Origin: Halarchaeoplasma sp046498385
GTDB taxonomy: Archaea; Thermoplasmatota; Thermoplasmata; Halarchaeoplasmatales; Halarchaeoplasmataceae
Reading direction: 5' to 3'
Length of the DNA: 64,000 nucleotides
Assembly (NCBI GenBank): GCA_046498385.1
Contig: JAWOAU010000074.1
Span: 1 to 64,000, forward strand
The notes beneath the pieces were generated by a model. That model searched no databases. It was not told the origin of the DNA and was given only the letters and a program-made list of their open reading frames with translations. The position numbers and the translations under genes were made by a program. Positions 8,495-16,731 of the stretch are shown one piece after another. How positions within the stretch are numbered: the stretch's first letter is position 1; each line of letters starts with the position of its first letter.

Positions 8495-8696
8495 TCAATC
8501 GGTAACGAACCTTGGTCCCTTGTAGTATTTTTACTACATTTTTAACTATCTGATTGTACTCCGCAGGTGTGTTGTATTCTTTACCTACATCGTAGTCGCC
8601 GATCACGGGTTCGAAACCGAGTTCCTTCAATTCCCTCACAACTCCTATGGGGTCAACGCCTTCACTGCTGAAATATAGTTCTATGTATAGTCTCAT
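8478..8696 (-). CDS. Small conserved hypothetical protein (72 aa)
   Basis: The product (MRLYIELYFSSEG, then VVRELKELGFEPVIGDYD and KNVVKILQGTKVRYRLITR) has the strand-helix alternation of a small ferredoxin-like fold. I do not recognise a named family, but small proteins of this pattern occur in euryarchaea. It is divergent from the RNase P gene and overlaps the 3' end of the Nudix gene. An AT-rich tatatatat stretch at about 8716-8724 could be its TATA box. No cysteines, membrane segments or catalytic motif are visible. Confidence 0.6.
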   Translation of the reverse strand: MRLYIELYFSSEGVDPIGVVRELKELGFEPVIGDYDVGKEYNTPAEYNQIVKNVVKILQGTKVRYRLITRKN

Positions 8697-8740
8697 CAGC
8701 TAGCTATTGACATCTTATATATATCTGTTTTGGTGACAAG

Positions 8741-8750
8741 TTTATAGTAT
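8741..8750 (+). promoter_or_regulatory. TATA box of the Rpp21/YhbY operon
   Basis: The stretch tttatagtat puts transcription start at about 8770. This favours the ATG at 8773 (leaderless) over the in-frame GTG or other codons near 8761. Confidence 0.5.
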
Positions 8751-8772
8751 TACTCTGTCTTTGTGCGATTCC

Positions 8773-9075
8773 ATGGCAAAAAAGGTTCATAGAAAGGTTG
8801 CTCGAAGGCGCATAGACACTCTCTTTGAACTGGCGGCAGAAGCTTCTCTATCGGGAGACACACATTTCGCTAAAAGGTACACCATGCTGGCAAGAAAGAT
8901 AGGAATGAGATATAACGTCTCTCTGCGTTCTCATCAGAAAAGAAGGATGTGTAAGAGGTGCTATTCCTATCTACAACCGGGTGTTAACTGCAGGATAAGA
9001 TTAAAAGGTGGGAGATTGGTGACGCTCTGTGAAGAATGCGGTACTATAAACAGGTACATTTACAAAAGGAGATGA
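8773..9075 (+). CDS. rnp4: RNase P protein component 4 (Rpp21/Rpr2 family)
   Basis: The product (about 100 residues) begins MAKKVHRKVARRRIDTLFEL, the conserved helical start of archaeal Rpp21, and continues with ARKIGMRYNVSL. It carries the zinc-binding set CKRCYSYLQPGVNC and then CEECG, with the basic patch between them. It binds RNase P RNA and helps mature tRNA 5' ends. The RNA itself is encoded in this window on the minus strand at about 52.9-53.2 kb. The TATA box at 8741-8750 supports a leaderless start at 8773. The next gene (YhbY) starts five bases after the stop and should be cotranscribed. Confidence 0.92.
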   Translation: MAKKVHRKVARRRIDTLFELAAEASLSGDTHFAKRYTMLARKIGMRYNVSLRSHQKRRMCKRCYSYLQPGVNCRIRLKGGRLVTLCEECGTINRYIYKRR

Positions 9076-9080
9076 CGATC

Positions 9081-9332
9081 ATGGAAGATGAAAAAGCAAA
9101 AAAGCTGGGACAGGATCTTTCTGCAACCGTTAGGGTAGGCAAGGAAGGTATCTCGGAGGGTATGGTTAAGGAGATAAACAGGCAGCTGGAAGATAACGGA
9201 CTGATCAAGATCAAGATCCTTCGAAACAGTCCGTACGAGGACATGTCTGAAGTAGTGGATATTATCCAGGGAAAAGTGAAAGGTAGGACGGTGGAAATCA
9301 GGGGAAAGACCATACTGCTGGTTGAAAAATGA
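9081..9332 (+). CDS. YhbY-family RNA-binding protein
   Basis: The product (about 83 residues) is a stand-alone CRM/YhbY domain: LSATVRVGKEGISEGMVKEI contains the diagnostic GKxG loop, followed by GLIKIKILRN and a C-terminal strand, VEIRGKTILLVEK. The domain binds RNA and in bacteria associates with pre-50S ribosomes. ATG 9081 lies nine bases behind GGAG (9068-9071); the earlier ATG at 9072 is too close to that site. It sits directly behind the RNase P protein gene, a common archaeal pairing for RNA maturation. Confidence 0.88.
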   Translation: MEDEKAKKLGQDLSATVRVGKEGISEGMVKEINRQLEDNGLIKIKILRNSPYEDMSEVVDIIQGKVKGRTVEIRGKTILLVEK

Positions 9333-9345
9333 TATCTTAGAGTCG

Positions 9346-10347
9346 TTATCCCAAACAAGCTTTGATGTCAACCGCCGCATGTACCTTACTGGCCGAATAA
9401 GTTCGAACCTCTCGGACCTCTATTATCTTTGCGCTGAAACCGAGATGTTTGATCGTACTTTTCAGTTCTTCCTCCAAGGATCCCATCCCATCGATGGGCA
9501 TCACTTCGTAGTAATGGATATAACCTTTGGAATCTAGAGACTTTAATGCATGCGGTAGAAAGTTTCGGGCGGAATGGGGAAGATTCATTATTATTCTGTC
9601 AGCCTTGACCTTAACATCCCGGACGTCCCCCTGCACGGTCTCGATGATATCCTCCACCTTGTTCCTGCGAACGTTCTCATCAAGCAGAGATACCGCCTCC
9701 GGATTCAAGTCCACTGCATACACTTTTTCCACCTTTGTGTTCTTTGCGATCAGGATGCTGTACGGACCCACGCCGGTGAACATATCAAGTATCCGCTCTC
9801 CGGGTCGAACCCTTCGTACGACCCGCCAGCGCTCAGTGGCTAGGCGGGGTGAGAAGTAAGCCTTCGATAGATCTACTACGTACTCCGCCCCGTGCTCTCT
9901 GTGCACCGTACGTGTTCTCTCTTCACCTGCTAGGTGGACCACGTCTCTGATCCTCAACTCTCCCTCTACACCTCTGTCTTCGAGTACAACCTTTACATTT
10001 TTGTGAAGTTTCAGCAGTGCTTCTCCCAACTTCTTTTTATGTGGTTCCAGATTATCAGATATCTTCAGTAAGATTATGTCCCCTACTATATCGTAACTGG
10101 ACGGCAGTTCGGTTTCAAATCCCGGAGGCAGCTCTATAATATCGGATAACGAACTCGGCGGTAGCTCAAGCTCTTCCATATCCCGCTCCACCACAGGGTA
10201 ATCTAGGTCTACTTCATCGGTTATCAGAGGTAAAAGCAGATACCCGTTTTCGGACCTTATCTTGTGCTCGTTGGAAACGAGAGAACGACGCAAAAGTATT
10301 TTTCTAACCTCTTCTCCTTTGCTCTTCGGAACTTTAAGACATTTCAT
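9346..10347 (-). CDS. trm5: tRNA (guanine37-N1)-methyltransferase Trm5
   Basis: The 333-residue product makes m1G37 in tRNAs using S-adenosylmethionine, which prevents frameshifting. It has an N-terminal D1-type region, a central basic RNA-binding region (YVVDLSKAYFSPRLATERWR), the SAM-binding motif DMFTGVGPYSILIA, the acidic motif VYAVDLNPEAV, and MNLPHSA, the NLP motif that holds the target guanine. Length fits archaeal Trm5. It is convergent with the YhbY gene (13-base gap) and divergent from dphB, only about 20 bases away, so both promoters overlap. Confidence 0.92.
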   Translation of the reverse strand: MKCLKVPKSKGEEVRKILLRRSLVSNEHKIRSENGYLLLPLITDEVDLDYPVVERDMEELELPPSSLSDIIELPPGFETELPSSYDIVGDIILLKISDNLEPHKKKLGEALLKLHKNVKVVLEDRGVEGELRIRDVVHLAGEERTRTVHREHGAEYVVDLSKAYFSPRLATERWRVVRRVRPGERILDMFTGVGPYSILIAKNTKVEKVYAVDLNPEAVSLLDENVRRNKVEDIIETVQGDVRDVKVKADRIIMNLPHSARNFLPHALKSLDSKGYIHYYEVMPIDGMGSLEEELKSTIKHLGFSAKIIEVREVRTYSASKVHAAVDIKACLG

Positions 10348-10364
10348 ACGCAGGAGTGATTGAC

Positions 10365-11159
10365 TTGGGAGAATTAATATTCATCGGTATGGGCATCTAC
10401 GACGAAAAGGACATAAGCGTCAAGGGAAAGGAAGAGCTGAAAAGAGCCGACGCCGTATACTGCGAGTTCTATACTAGCAGTCTAGCCGGTTCGGATATTT
10501 CTAAGATTGAAAGGGAATATGGTGTCGATATAGAAGTGCTGACAAGGGACCAGGTGGAGAGGGAAGAGATACCGCTTATAAGGGCCCAGGAAAAGAAAGT
10601 TGTGTTCTTGACCGCAGGAGACCCCATGGCCGCCACCACCCATGTAGATCTTCGTTTAAGGGCTCGAACTCGAGGTATCGATACTTGGTTGATACATTCT
10701 TCATCTATCTTTTCCGCCGTCGCCTCTTTACTCGGGGTACAGCACTACAAATTCGGAAAGACCATTGCTCTACCCTTTGCCGGTGAAAGGGAGTACCCTG
10801 CAAGTCCTTACCACGGGATAAAACAGAACATGGAAATGGGGCTGCACACATTGGTCCTCCTTGATATCAATGGGGAGGAACAGAAATACATGACGGTGAA
10901 CCAGGGTGCGAAGGTACTCATGGAACTGGAGGAAAGGTTAGGAGAAGGTGTGATCACCGGAGAAACCGTATTAGCGGGTTTGGCCCGGGTGGGTTCCCGG
11001 AAACCTGAGCTCAAAGTCGGTTATCCGAATGATCTGCTGGAACACGATTTTGGTGCAGGTCTGCACTGTATGGTGGTCTTCGGAGAACTTCACTTCATGG
11101 AGATCGATTCACTTATAGCTCTGGCGGGTGCGCCCGAGAGTATCGCTTATCAGGAGTAA
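10365..11159 (+). CDS. dphB: Diphthine synthase
   Basis: The product (about 265 residues) methylates the modified His of elongation factor 2 during diphthamide synthesis. It shows ELIFIGMGIYDEKDISVKG at the start, the SAM-site loop FLTAGDPMAATTHVDLRLRA, and SSSIFSAVASLLGVQHYKFGKT, all diagnostic of DphB. I place the start at TTG 10365, eight bases after GGAG (10353-10356); the GTG at 10356 overlaps that site. The last ten bases overlap a small minus-strand ORF. It is divergent from trm5. Confidence 0.9.
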   Translation: MGELIFIGMGIYDEKDISVKGKEELKRADAVYCEFYTSSLAGSDISKIEREYGVDIEVLTRDQVEREEIPLIRAQEKKVVFLTAGDPMAATTHVDLRLRARTRGIDTWLIHSSSIFSAVASLLGVQHYKFGKTIALPFAGEREYPASPYHGIKQNMEMGLHTLVLLDINGEEQKYMTVNQGAKVLMELEERLGEGVITGETVLAGLARVGSRKPELKVGYPNDLLEHDFGAGLHCMVVFGELHFMEIDSLIALAGAPESIAYQE

Positions 11160-11284
11160 CGCGGCTGGAGAGAGGAGCCGAACCGACCGCCTTTATCTTC
11201 ACCCGGCACCGCTTCGGCGAGCCACAGTCCACCTGTGAGCAGTATAACCGCAAATATACAGGTTATCACCTTATCAGTATTCAT
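11150..11284 (-). CDS. Small secreted or membrane peptide (44 aa)
   Basis: This ORF is short but has good signals: a TATA-like stretch (tataatatac in both orientations) near 11321-11333, a GAGGTG ribosome site eight bases before ATG 11284, and a product starting MNTDKVITCIFAVILLTGG that looks like a signal peptide or membrane anchor, followed by a short hydrophilic tail. It overlaps the 3' end of dphB by ten bases and is divergent from the thermosome gene. I do not recognise it. It may be a small membrane protein or a lipoprotein-like peptide, since Cys9 lies inside the hydrophobic part. Confidence 0.45.
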   Translation of the reverse strand: MNTDKVITCIFAVILLTGGLWLAEAVPGEDKGGRFGSSLQPRYS

Positions 11285-11360
11285 ACAACTTACACCTCGA
11301 TGACAATAGAATGGAAATAGAGTATAATATACTTATTCGAATTATACGCCATCCTTAAGC

Positions 11361-11416
11361 ACAAGTTATTTATAGAACCTCTATCTACTACCTATTAAAC
11401 AGATAAAAAAGGTGAA
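11361..11416 (+). promoter_or_regulatory. Thermosome promoter and ribosome site
   Basis: A TATA box (gttatttata) at about 11365-11374 predicts transcription start near 11398. GGTGA at 11411-11415 lies six bases before ATG 11422. Confidence 0.6.
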
Positions 11417-11421
11417 AACAA

Positions 11422-13083
11422 ATGTTCGGAGGAAACCAACCAATATTGTTATTGAAAGAAGGCACGACCCGGGAACGGGGCAGTGATGCACAGAAAAAGA
11501 ACATCGCAGCGGCCAAGGCCATAGGCGACGCGGTAAGGACCACCCTTGGACCCAAGGGTATGGACAAGATGCTCGTCGATAGCCTTGGCGACGTGGTCAT
11601 AACCAACGATGGTGCGACCATACTCAGCGAGATAGACATCGTGCATCCCGCCGCCAAGATGGTCGTGGAAGTAGCAGAAAGCCAGGACGACGAATGCGGT
11701 GACGGGACAACTTCGGTTGTTGTACTGTCCGGAGAGTTATTGAAACGTGCTGAAGACTTGATAGAGCAGAACATACACCCCAGCATAATCGCTAAAGGAT
11801 TCCGTATGGCTGCTTTTGAGGCACAGAGCATACTGGAAAAGAACAAGATATCCATCGATATCGATGATCAAGAAAAACTCATGGACATCGCTAAAACCGC
11901 AATGACCGGTAAGGCGATCGAGGGTAACAAGGACCAGTTGGCTGAAATGGTCGTCAAAGCGGTAAAACAAATCGCCGAGAAGAAGGAAGGTAACTATGAA
12001 GTGGACATAGATAACATCAAGGTAGAAAAGCAGGCGGGCGCTAGCGTTGAAAACTCAGAGATGGTCAACGGGCTGATCCTCGACAAAGAACGACTCCACA
12101 ACAGGATGCCTCAGGAAGTCGAGGATGCAAAGATAGCACTGCTGAATTCTGCGATCGAGATCAAAGAGACCGAAATGGACGCCGAGATAGAGATCACCAG
12201 TCCCGAGCAGCTTCAAAAATTCCTTGACGAAGAAGAAGGTGCCATCAAGAGGATGGTCGAAAACATCAGGGATGTAGGAGCCAACGTACTGTTCTGTCAG
12301 AAAGGAATCGATGACCTAGCACAACACTATCTGGCTAAGGAAGGAATCTTCGCCATCAGAAGGGTCAAGAAGTCCGATATGAAGAAGCTAGCCAAGGCCA
12401 CCGGTGGTAACATAGTTACCAACCTAAAAGACCTCGAAGTAGAGGACCTTGGAGGGGCGGGACGCGTACATGAAAAGCACGTTGCCGATACACACATGAC
12501 CTTCGTCGAAGATGCGGACAAAGGAAAATCGGTGTCCCTTTTACTACGTGGAGGTACGAGCCATGTTGTTGATGAACTTGAAAGAGCTGTCCACGACGCC
12601 CTCAAGGTAGTGGCGGTATCCATAGAGGACGAAGCCATACTGCCCGGTGGAGGCGCCATTGAGATCGAACTCAAGAACGGTCTGGAGGACTATGCCGACA
12701 CCGTAAAAGGTAGGGAACAGCTGGCTATAAGGGCCTATGCCACCGCACTGTCCATAATACCCCGAACACTAGCTGAAAACGCAGGTATGGACGGTATAGA
12801 CGTGCTCATGGAGCTCACCGCGGCCCACGAAAAGGACGGTATGAAGACCTATGGCATCGAGATAGTATCTGGAGAGATCACAGATATGATCGAAAGCCAT
12901 GTCATAGAACCGTTCCGTGTCAAGAACCAGGCACTCCAAGCCGCTACTGAAGTCGCCAACATGATCCTGAGGATCGACGACGTCGTTGCTTCCAAGGGAG
13001 GCAGTGAAGGCGGTCCGGACATGCCGGCCGGTGCACCACCAGGCGGCATGGGCGGTATGGGCGGTATGGGCGGAATGATGTAA
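11422..13083 (+). CDS. thsA: Thermosome subunit (group II chaperonin)
   Basis: The 553-residue product folds proteins in an ATP-driven double-ring complex in the cytoplasm. Diagnostic motifs are present: TTLGPKGMDKMLVDS (about 39-53), TNDGATIL, GDGTTS (about 93-98) with the catalytic Asp, and LPGGGAIEIEL near 410. The C-terminus is the Gly-Met repeat tail (GGMGGMGGMGGMM) that projects into the cavity. Length and motifs are normal. It has its own promoter and a T-rich terminator that lies inside the convergent tmk gene. Which paralogue (alpha or beta) it is cannot be told here, so the symbol is provisional. Confidence 0.95.
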   Translation: MFGGNQPILLLKEGTTRERGSDAQKKNIAAAKAIGDAVRTTLGPKGMDKMLVDSLGDVVITNDGATILSEIDIVHPAAKMVVEVAESQDDECGDGTTSVVVLSGELLKRAEDLIEQNIHPSIIAKGFRMAAFEAQSILEKNKISIDIDDQEKLMDIAKTAMTGKAIEGNKDQLAEMVVKAVKQIAEKKEGNYEVDIDNIKVEKQAGASVENSEMVNGLILDKERLHNRMPQEVEDAKIALLNSAIEIKETEMDAEIEITSPEQLQKFLDEEEGAIKRMVENIRDVGANVLFCQKGIDDLAQHYLAKEGIFAIRRVKKSDMKKLAKATGGNIVTNLKDLEVEDLGGAGRVHEKHVADTHMTFVEDADKGKSVSLLLRGGTSHVVDELERAVHDALKVVAVSIEDEAILPGGGAIEIELKNGLEDYADTVKGREQLAIRAYATALSIIPRTLAENAGMDGIDVLMELTAAHEKDGMKTYGIEIVSGEITDMIESHVIEPFRVKNQALQAATEVANMILRIDDVVASKGGSEGGPDMPAGAPPGGMGGMGGMGGMM

Positions 13084-13090
13084 GATCCGC

Positions 13091-13687
13091 TTAAAACCCT
13101 CTAAAACCCTTTACTTTTTTTATTATTTTTTTTACCTCTGAACACACGTCTTCGATGTTTTCATGGGCATTTATTATCTCCCAGCCGTGATCTTTCGCCA
13201 ATGTAAGATAGTTTTCCCGAACATTCTGTAAAAACTCCAACCTTTCATATTTGCTGGTTTCGTCTCTGGTCTGTATTCTTTTTAAAGACATTTCGGGATC
13301 GATATCAAAGAGCAGTGTTAAATCCGGTCTCAGCACGAAGGGTTCTTGGATATCAACAAGATAGTTTAGTTGGATTTCACTCTTAGCGGCCTGGTAGGCG
13401 GCGGTAGACCCCCAGTATCTGTCGCAAATCACATCTCTACCGTTTTCCAATATATTTTGAATCTTACGGGTATGGTGCACACGGTCGGCTAGATAAAGAA
13501 AAAGATCATAATAGGGTGACGTATTTTCATGGGCTATTCTTTTAGCTAGCCTACCGGCGGCACACCCTGTTGGTTCCCTGGTAGAGTAAACGTTTTGGAA
13601 TTCAGATGCAATATGACGAGTCACTGTGGATTTTCCCGAACCGTCGATACCTTCAAGAACGATAAATATGGACATATGGTTTGACAT
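13091..13687 (-). CDS. tmk: Thymidylate kinase
   Basis: The product (about 199 residues) phosphorylates dTMP to dTDP. It has the P-loop LEGIDGSGKST near the start, TREPTG, the DRYWGSTAAYQ motif, and RPDLTLLFDIDPE. The open frame extends upstream through 13930 over the Lsm gene, but conserved sequence starts only at MSIFIVLEG; ATG 13687 or 13675 fits. The Lys-rich C-terminus (KKIIKKVKGF) is encoded by the same A/T-rich stretch that acts as the thermosome terminator on the other strand. It is divergent from the Lsm/L37e operon. Confidence 0.9.
   Translation of the reverse strand: MSNHMSIFIVLEGIDGSGKSTVTRHIASEFQNVYSTREPTGCAAGRLAKRIAHENTSPYYDLFLYLADRVHHTRKIQNILENGRDVICDRYWGSTAAYQAAKSEIQLNYLVDIQEPFVLRPDLTLLFDIDPEMSLKRIQTRDETSKYERLEFLQNVRENYLTLAKDHGWEIINAHENIEDVCSEVKKIIKKVKGFRGF
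13109..13133 (+). terminator. T-rich terminator of the thermosome gene
   Basis: The stretch ctttactttttttattat continues into a run of eight Ts. Archaeal transcription ends at such oligo-T runs without a hairpin. It lies within the 3' end of the convergent tmk gene. Confidence 0.55.
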
Positions 13688-13757
13688 AGTGTAGTATCGT
13701 AAAAAGCTTTGCCGATGCATTAGATTTAAGTAGTGGAAGTACATACCTCGCCCCAAG

Positions 13758-13979
13758 ATGATAGATAATAGGCCCTTATCGGTGCTAAATCGGAATATTG
13801 GTAACCACGTGATAGTCGAGCTTAGGTATGGAAAGGAATACAGGGGTACCCTGGACGGGTACGACCCCCATCTTAATCTTGTGATGAACGATGTCAAAGA
13901 ATTTATAGAGGGCGAGCAGACCCGAACCATGGAAAAAGCACTGGTCAGAGGCGATAATGTTATATATGTTTCACCTTAG
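13758..13979 (+). CDS. Lsm/Sm-like archaeal protein
   Basis: The 73-residue product is a complete Sm fold. Sm1 is seen as VIVELRYGKEYRGTLDGYDPHLNLVMNDV (cited in parts: GKEYRGTLDGYD and HLNLVMNDV), and Sm2 as KALVRGDNVIYVSP with the RGDNV motif. Archaeal Lsm proteins form seven-membered rings that bind oligo-U RNA and act in RNA processing. Ten bases downstream the L37e gene begins, the standard archaeal Lsm-L37e pairing and a probable operon. It is divergent from tmk. Confidence 0.94.
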   Translation: MIDNRPLSVLNRNIGNHVIVELRYGKEYRGTLDGYDPHLNLVMNDVKEFIEGEQTRTMEKALVRGDNVIYVSP

Positions 13980-13989
13980 GGGATAAACA

Positions 13990-14157
13990 ATGTCTAAAGG
14001 AACATCATCTAAAGGAAAGAAATCGAGTGGAAAGACCCACATCAAATGCAGGCGGTGTGGTAACAAGGCTTACCATGTACGAAAGAAGGTCTGTGCCTCC
14101 TGTGGCTTCGGCAAGAGTTCCAGGAAGAGAAAGTACTCCTGGGCAAAGGCACATTAA
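13990..14157 (+). CDS. rpl37e: Ribosomal protein L37e (eL37)
   Basis: The 55-residue product reads MSKGTSSKGKKSSGKTHIKC at the start, then RRCGNKAYHVRKKVCASCGF with the two CxxC zinc-binding pairs, and a basic C-terminus ending KYSWAKAH. This is the large-subunit protein eL37, which binds 23S rRNA. Length is normal for archaea. It starts ten bases after the Lsm stop and precedes tgtA by about 130 bases. Confidence 0.94.
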   Translation: MSKGTSSKGKKSSGKTHIKCRRCGNKAYHVRKKVCASCGFGKSSRKRKYSWAKAH

Positions 14158-14217
14158 ATCTAGCGCTCACCCTTCGAAAATCTTTTTACAGGCCGATTCT
14201 TAGTGTTAGGGAAGGTT

Positions 14218-14295
14218 ATGATTATGGAACAACAGCGATTCATGCAGCTTTTTCATTTACTGTTTTTTTATATCGGAGGGATTGAACATGTTTGA
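14218..14295 (+). other. Possible 25-codon leader ORF overlapping the tgtA start
   Basis: ATG 14218, behind gggaaggtt, opens a frame that ends at TGA 14293-14295, eight bases inside tgtA. Its product (starting MIMEQQRFMQLFHLLFFYIGG) is hydrophobic in the middle. The overlap could couple translation to tgtA, but the tgtA ribosome site alone could also explain expression. Confidence 0.25.
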
Positions 14296-16189
14296 GATAA
14301 AGGAACGTGATGGAGCTGCAAGGATCGGCATCTTCACTACACCTCACGGAGATGTGGAGACCCCGAATATAATGCCGGTGGTGAACCCGAATATAGAACT
14401 TATATCCCCCAAGAGGCTCGAAAAAGAATTCGGATCCCAGATGCTGATAACCAACTCTTATATTATATACCGTACCCCGGAACTCAGGGAAAGGGCGTTG
14501 GAAAAGGGACTGCATTCTCTCCTGGATTTCGGCCGGACCATTATGACTGATTCGGGAACATTTCAATCTCACGTTTACGGCGAGGTAGATATCGAACCTC
14601 TCGAGATACTTTCCTTTCAAAAAAATATCGGCTCCGACGTATGCACCATATTGGACCGGTTCACCGAGCCCGAAGATACCCGTGGACTTGTGGAAGAAAA
14701 GGTAGATGACACCATAGAACGGGCGAAGGAGGCCTCGCATACTTATGAAGACACTCATATTGCACTCCCGATCCAGGGTTCTCTATTTTATGACCTCAGG
14801 GAGCGGTGTGCCCACGAACTATCGATGCTGGATGGCTCTTTTTACCCCATCGGCGGCGTGGTACCGCTCCTGGAGACCTATCGGTTTCACGAGTTGGTCA
14901 AGGTGATCCTGCACTCCAAGAAGGGATTGGGACCCAGGGGGCCAGTCCACCTTTTCGGTGCCGGACATCCCATGATATATCCCTTGGCTGTCCTGCTGGG
15001 CTGTGACCTCTTCGATTCCAGCTCCTATGCCAAGTATGCACGCCGGGGGGATCTCATGTATCCATGGGGCACCAGGCATATATCAGAGGTGGAGTACCTG
15101 GGATGCGAATGCCCGGTCTGTTCCAAACAAAGTGTGTCTGAGCTCAAAGAACTGCCTGATAAAGAGCGTACCAGGAAGATCGCCGAGCACAACCTTTGGG
15201 TGAGTTATCGGGAGATTGCTCGGGTAAAACAAGCGGTACGTGAAAATTCATTATGGGAGATGGTGGAGAACCGGGCGGGTTCTCACCCTACCCTGATAGA
15301 CGGAGTTGAGGCAATATATAGCGCAGACCAGGTGATAGAGCCCTACGAACCAAAAAGTAGGAGAAGGGCCTTTTTCTACACCGGTAAGTGGAGTTTACAG
15401 AGGCCCGGAATAAAGCGACTGGTGAAATACGTTAAAGATGAATACACACCACCCTTTGACGGCGCACCTTCCATATTTTTTGACGGCTCCAACATATCTA
15501 AGCCTTACAGCAGGCACTTGAAAGATGAGCTGGAGCATCTTTTACCCGAGTGTCGAGTGAACCTGCTGGTGGACACACCCTTCGGGATGATGCCCTTGGA
15601 ACTAGACGAAACTTATCCCCTGGCACAGTCCTTGTTCCCCCGAGATATGCCAAGCCCGGAGTCGTCCGGTGATGAATTTATTGCCTGGTCCGGCCCGGAG
15701 ACCGTGGAGTCACTGAAGAAAAAAAAAGGCATGAGTTTAAGCGAGATGAGGGTGCGCTCTATATGTGACTATCAATTCTGCAAAGGTGCCGGTGATATAC
15801 TATCCCAAGGGGAACTGACCTTCGTAAAGAACAGGAAAGGCCGCATAAAGAACGTGATTTTGGATGGAACCCACATCCTATCTATGAGGGCTTACGACGG
15901 CCTTTTTACTTTGAAATCCGCAGGTGCAAAGTTGTTGAAAGAACAGCTTGATTTTCCCGTGATGAGAGTCCAGGTACACCCGGACAGCGTGGAGTTCAAC
16001 CTCCAGGGGAAAAACGTATTCGCAGGTTTTGTGACAACCGCTTGGGAAAAGTTGACACCCTACGATGAGGTATTGGTGGTCGACCCGTCAGATTCATTGA
16101 TCGCCGTAGGCCGGACCCTGCTGACTCCTGATGAAATGTATGTATTCAAAAAAGGGTTGGCGGTCAGGATAAGAGAAGGTATCCAATGA
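14288..16189 (+). CDS. tgtA: Archaeosine tRNA-guanine transglycosylase
   Basis: The 633-residue product exchanges guanine 15 in the tRNA D-loop for preQ0, the first tRNA step of archaeosine synthesis. The base-exchange core has MTDSGTFQ with the catalytic Asp at about residues 82-85 and the second Asp in CTILDRFTEPED. A zinc site appears as CECPVCSK with a downstream His. The C-terminal 75 residues form a PUA domain (VHPDSVEFNLQGKNVFAGFV). Because both Asp residues are present it is TgtA and not the lyase ArcS. ATG 14288 lies seven bases behind GGAGGG (14275-14280); a TTG at 14282 is less likely. Confidence 0.93.
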   Translation: MFEIKERDGAARIGIFTTPHGDVETPNIMPVVNPNIELISPKRLEKEFGSQMLITNSYIIYRTPELRERALEKGLHSLLDFGRTIMTDSGTFQSHVYGEVDIEPLEILSFQKNIGSDVCTILDRFTEPEDTRGLVEEKVDDTIERAKEASHTYEDTHIALPIQGSLFYDLRERCAHELSMLDGSFYPIGGVVPLLETYRFHELVKVILHSKKGLGPRGPVHLFGAGHPMIYPLAVLLGCDLFDSSSYAKYARRGDLMYPWGTRHISEVEYLGCECPVCSKQSVSELKELPDKERTRKIAEHNLWVSYREIARVKQAVRENSLWEMVENRAGSHPTLIDGVEAIYSADQVIEPYEPKSRRRAFFYTGKWSLQRPGIKRLVKYVKDEYTPPFDGAPSIFFDGSNISKPYSRHLKDELEHLLPECRVNLLVDTPFGMMPLELDETYPLAQSLFPRDMPSPESSGDEFIAWSGPETVESLKKKKGMSLSEMRVRSICDYQFCKGAGDILSQGELTFVKNRKGRIKNVILDGTHILSMRAYDGLFTLKSAGAKLLKEQLDFPVMRVQVHPDSVEFNLQGKNVFAGFVTTAWEKLTPYDEVLVVDPSDSLIAVGRTLLTPDEMYVFKKGLAVRIREGIQ

Positions 16190-16192
16190 ATT

Positions 16193-16699
16193 TTACTCTT
16201 CTATAACGTCTATCTCAGAGGCGTCTATCTTTTTCTTTTCGGGTTCCTCGGGAGTCTCCGGTTCATGCATTGATCGTTTTACCGGACTCCAGAATGATGA
16301 ACCGCAGGCCCTGCATTCCCTGGCAAATTCATCTACGGACTTTCCGCAGTCCGGGCATTCGAACTCGTTTTCCTCCATCACAAAGATTTCACCACACTCG
16401 GGACATACATCTTCATCACCTGAGATCACCGTGCCGCAGACCGGGCAAAGAAAGGTATCTTTTTCAAATTCCGCACCGCACCCGTGACACGCATGTGTAT
16501 CTCCATCCACATACTCACCGCACCTGGGACATTCGAAGTCCTCCTGCCTCTCACTTTCCCTAACCTTGTAGGTCTTTCTTTTCAACTTTTCCTTTGCCTC
16601 GTATCGGTATATAAGATACATCAAAGTGATAAATAGACCGATCACCATGACGATCAAAGGCAGGGTCGCTCTTCCGGAGGACGTTAACAGGGTCTGCAT
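16193..16699 (-). CDS. Membrane-anchored protein with three to four zinc ribbons
   Basis: The 168-residue product has one N-terminal membrane helix (about residues 10-30), a basic linker, and then four CxxC-rich knuckles in series: CPRCGEY, CHGCGAEF, CPVCGTV with CPECGEIF, and CPDCGKS with CRACGSSF. These pair into about three zinc ribbons facing the cytoplasm. I cannot name a family. A TATA box (cttaaatacc on the minus strand, near 16722-16731) gives a leaderless start at ATG 16699. It ends three bases from the convergent tgtA stop. It belongs to a recurring class in this window that links zinc ribbons to the membrane. Confidence 0.75.
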   Translation of the reverse strand: MQTLLTSSGRATLPLIVMVIGLFITLMYLIYRYEAKEKLKRKTYKVRESERQEDFECPRCGEYVDGDTHACHGCGAEFEKDTFLCPVCGTVISGDEDVCPECGEIFVMEENEFECPDCGKSVDEFARECRACGSSFWSPVKRSMHEPETPEEPEKKKIDASEIDVIEE

Positions 16700-16731
16700 C
16701 GAGATATAGATTCTTTTACAAGGTATTTAAG

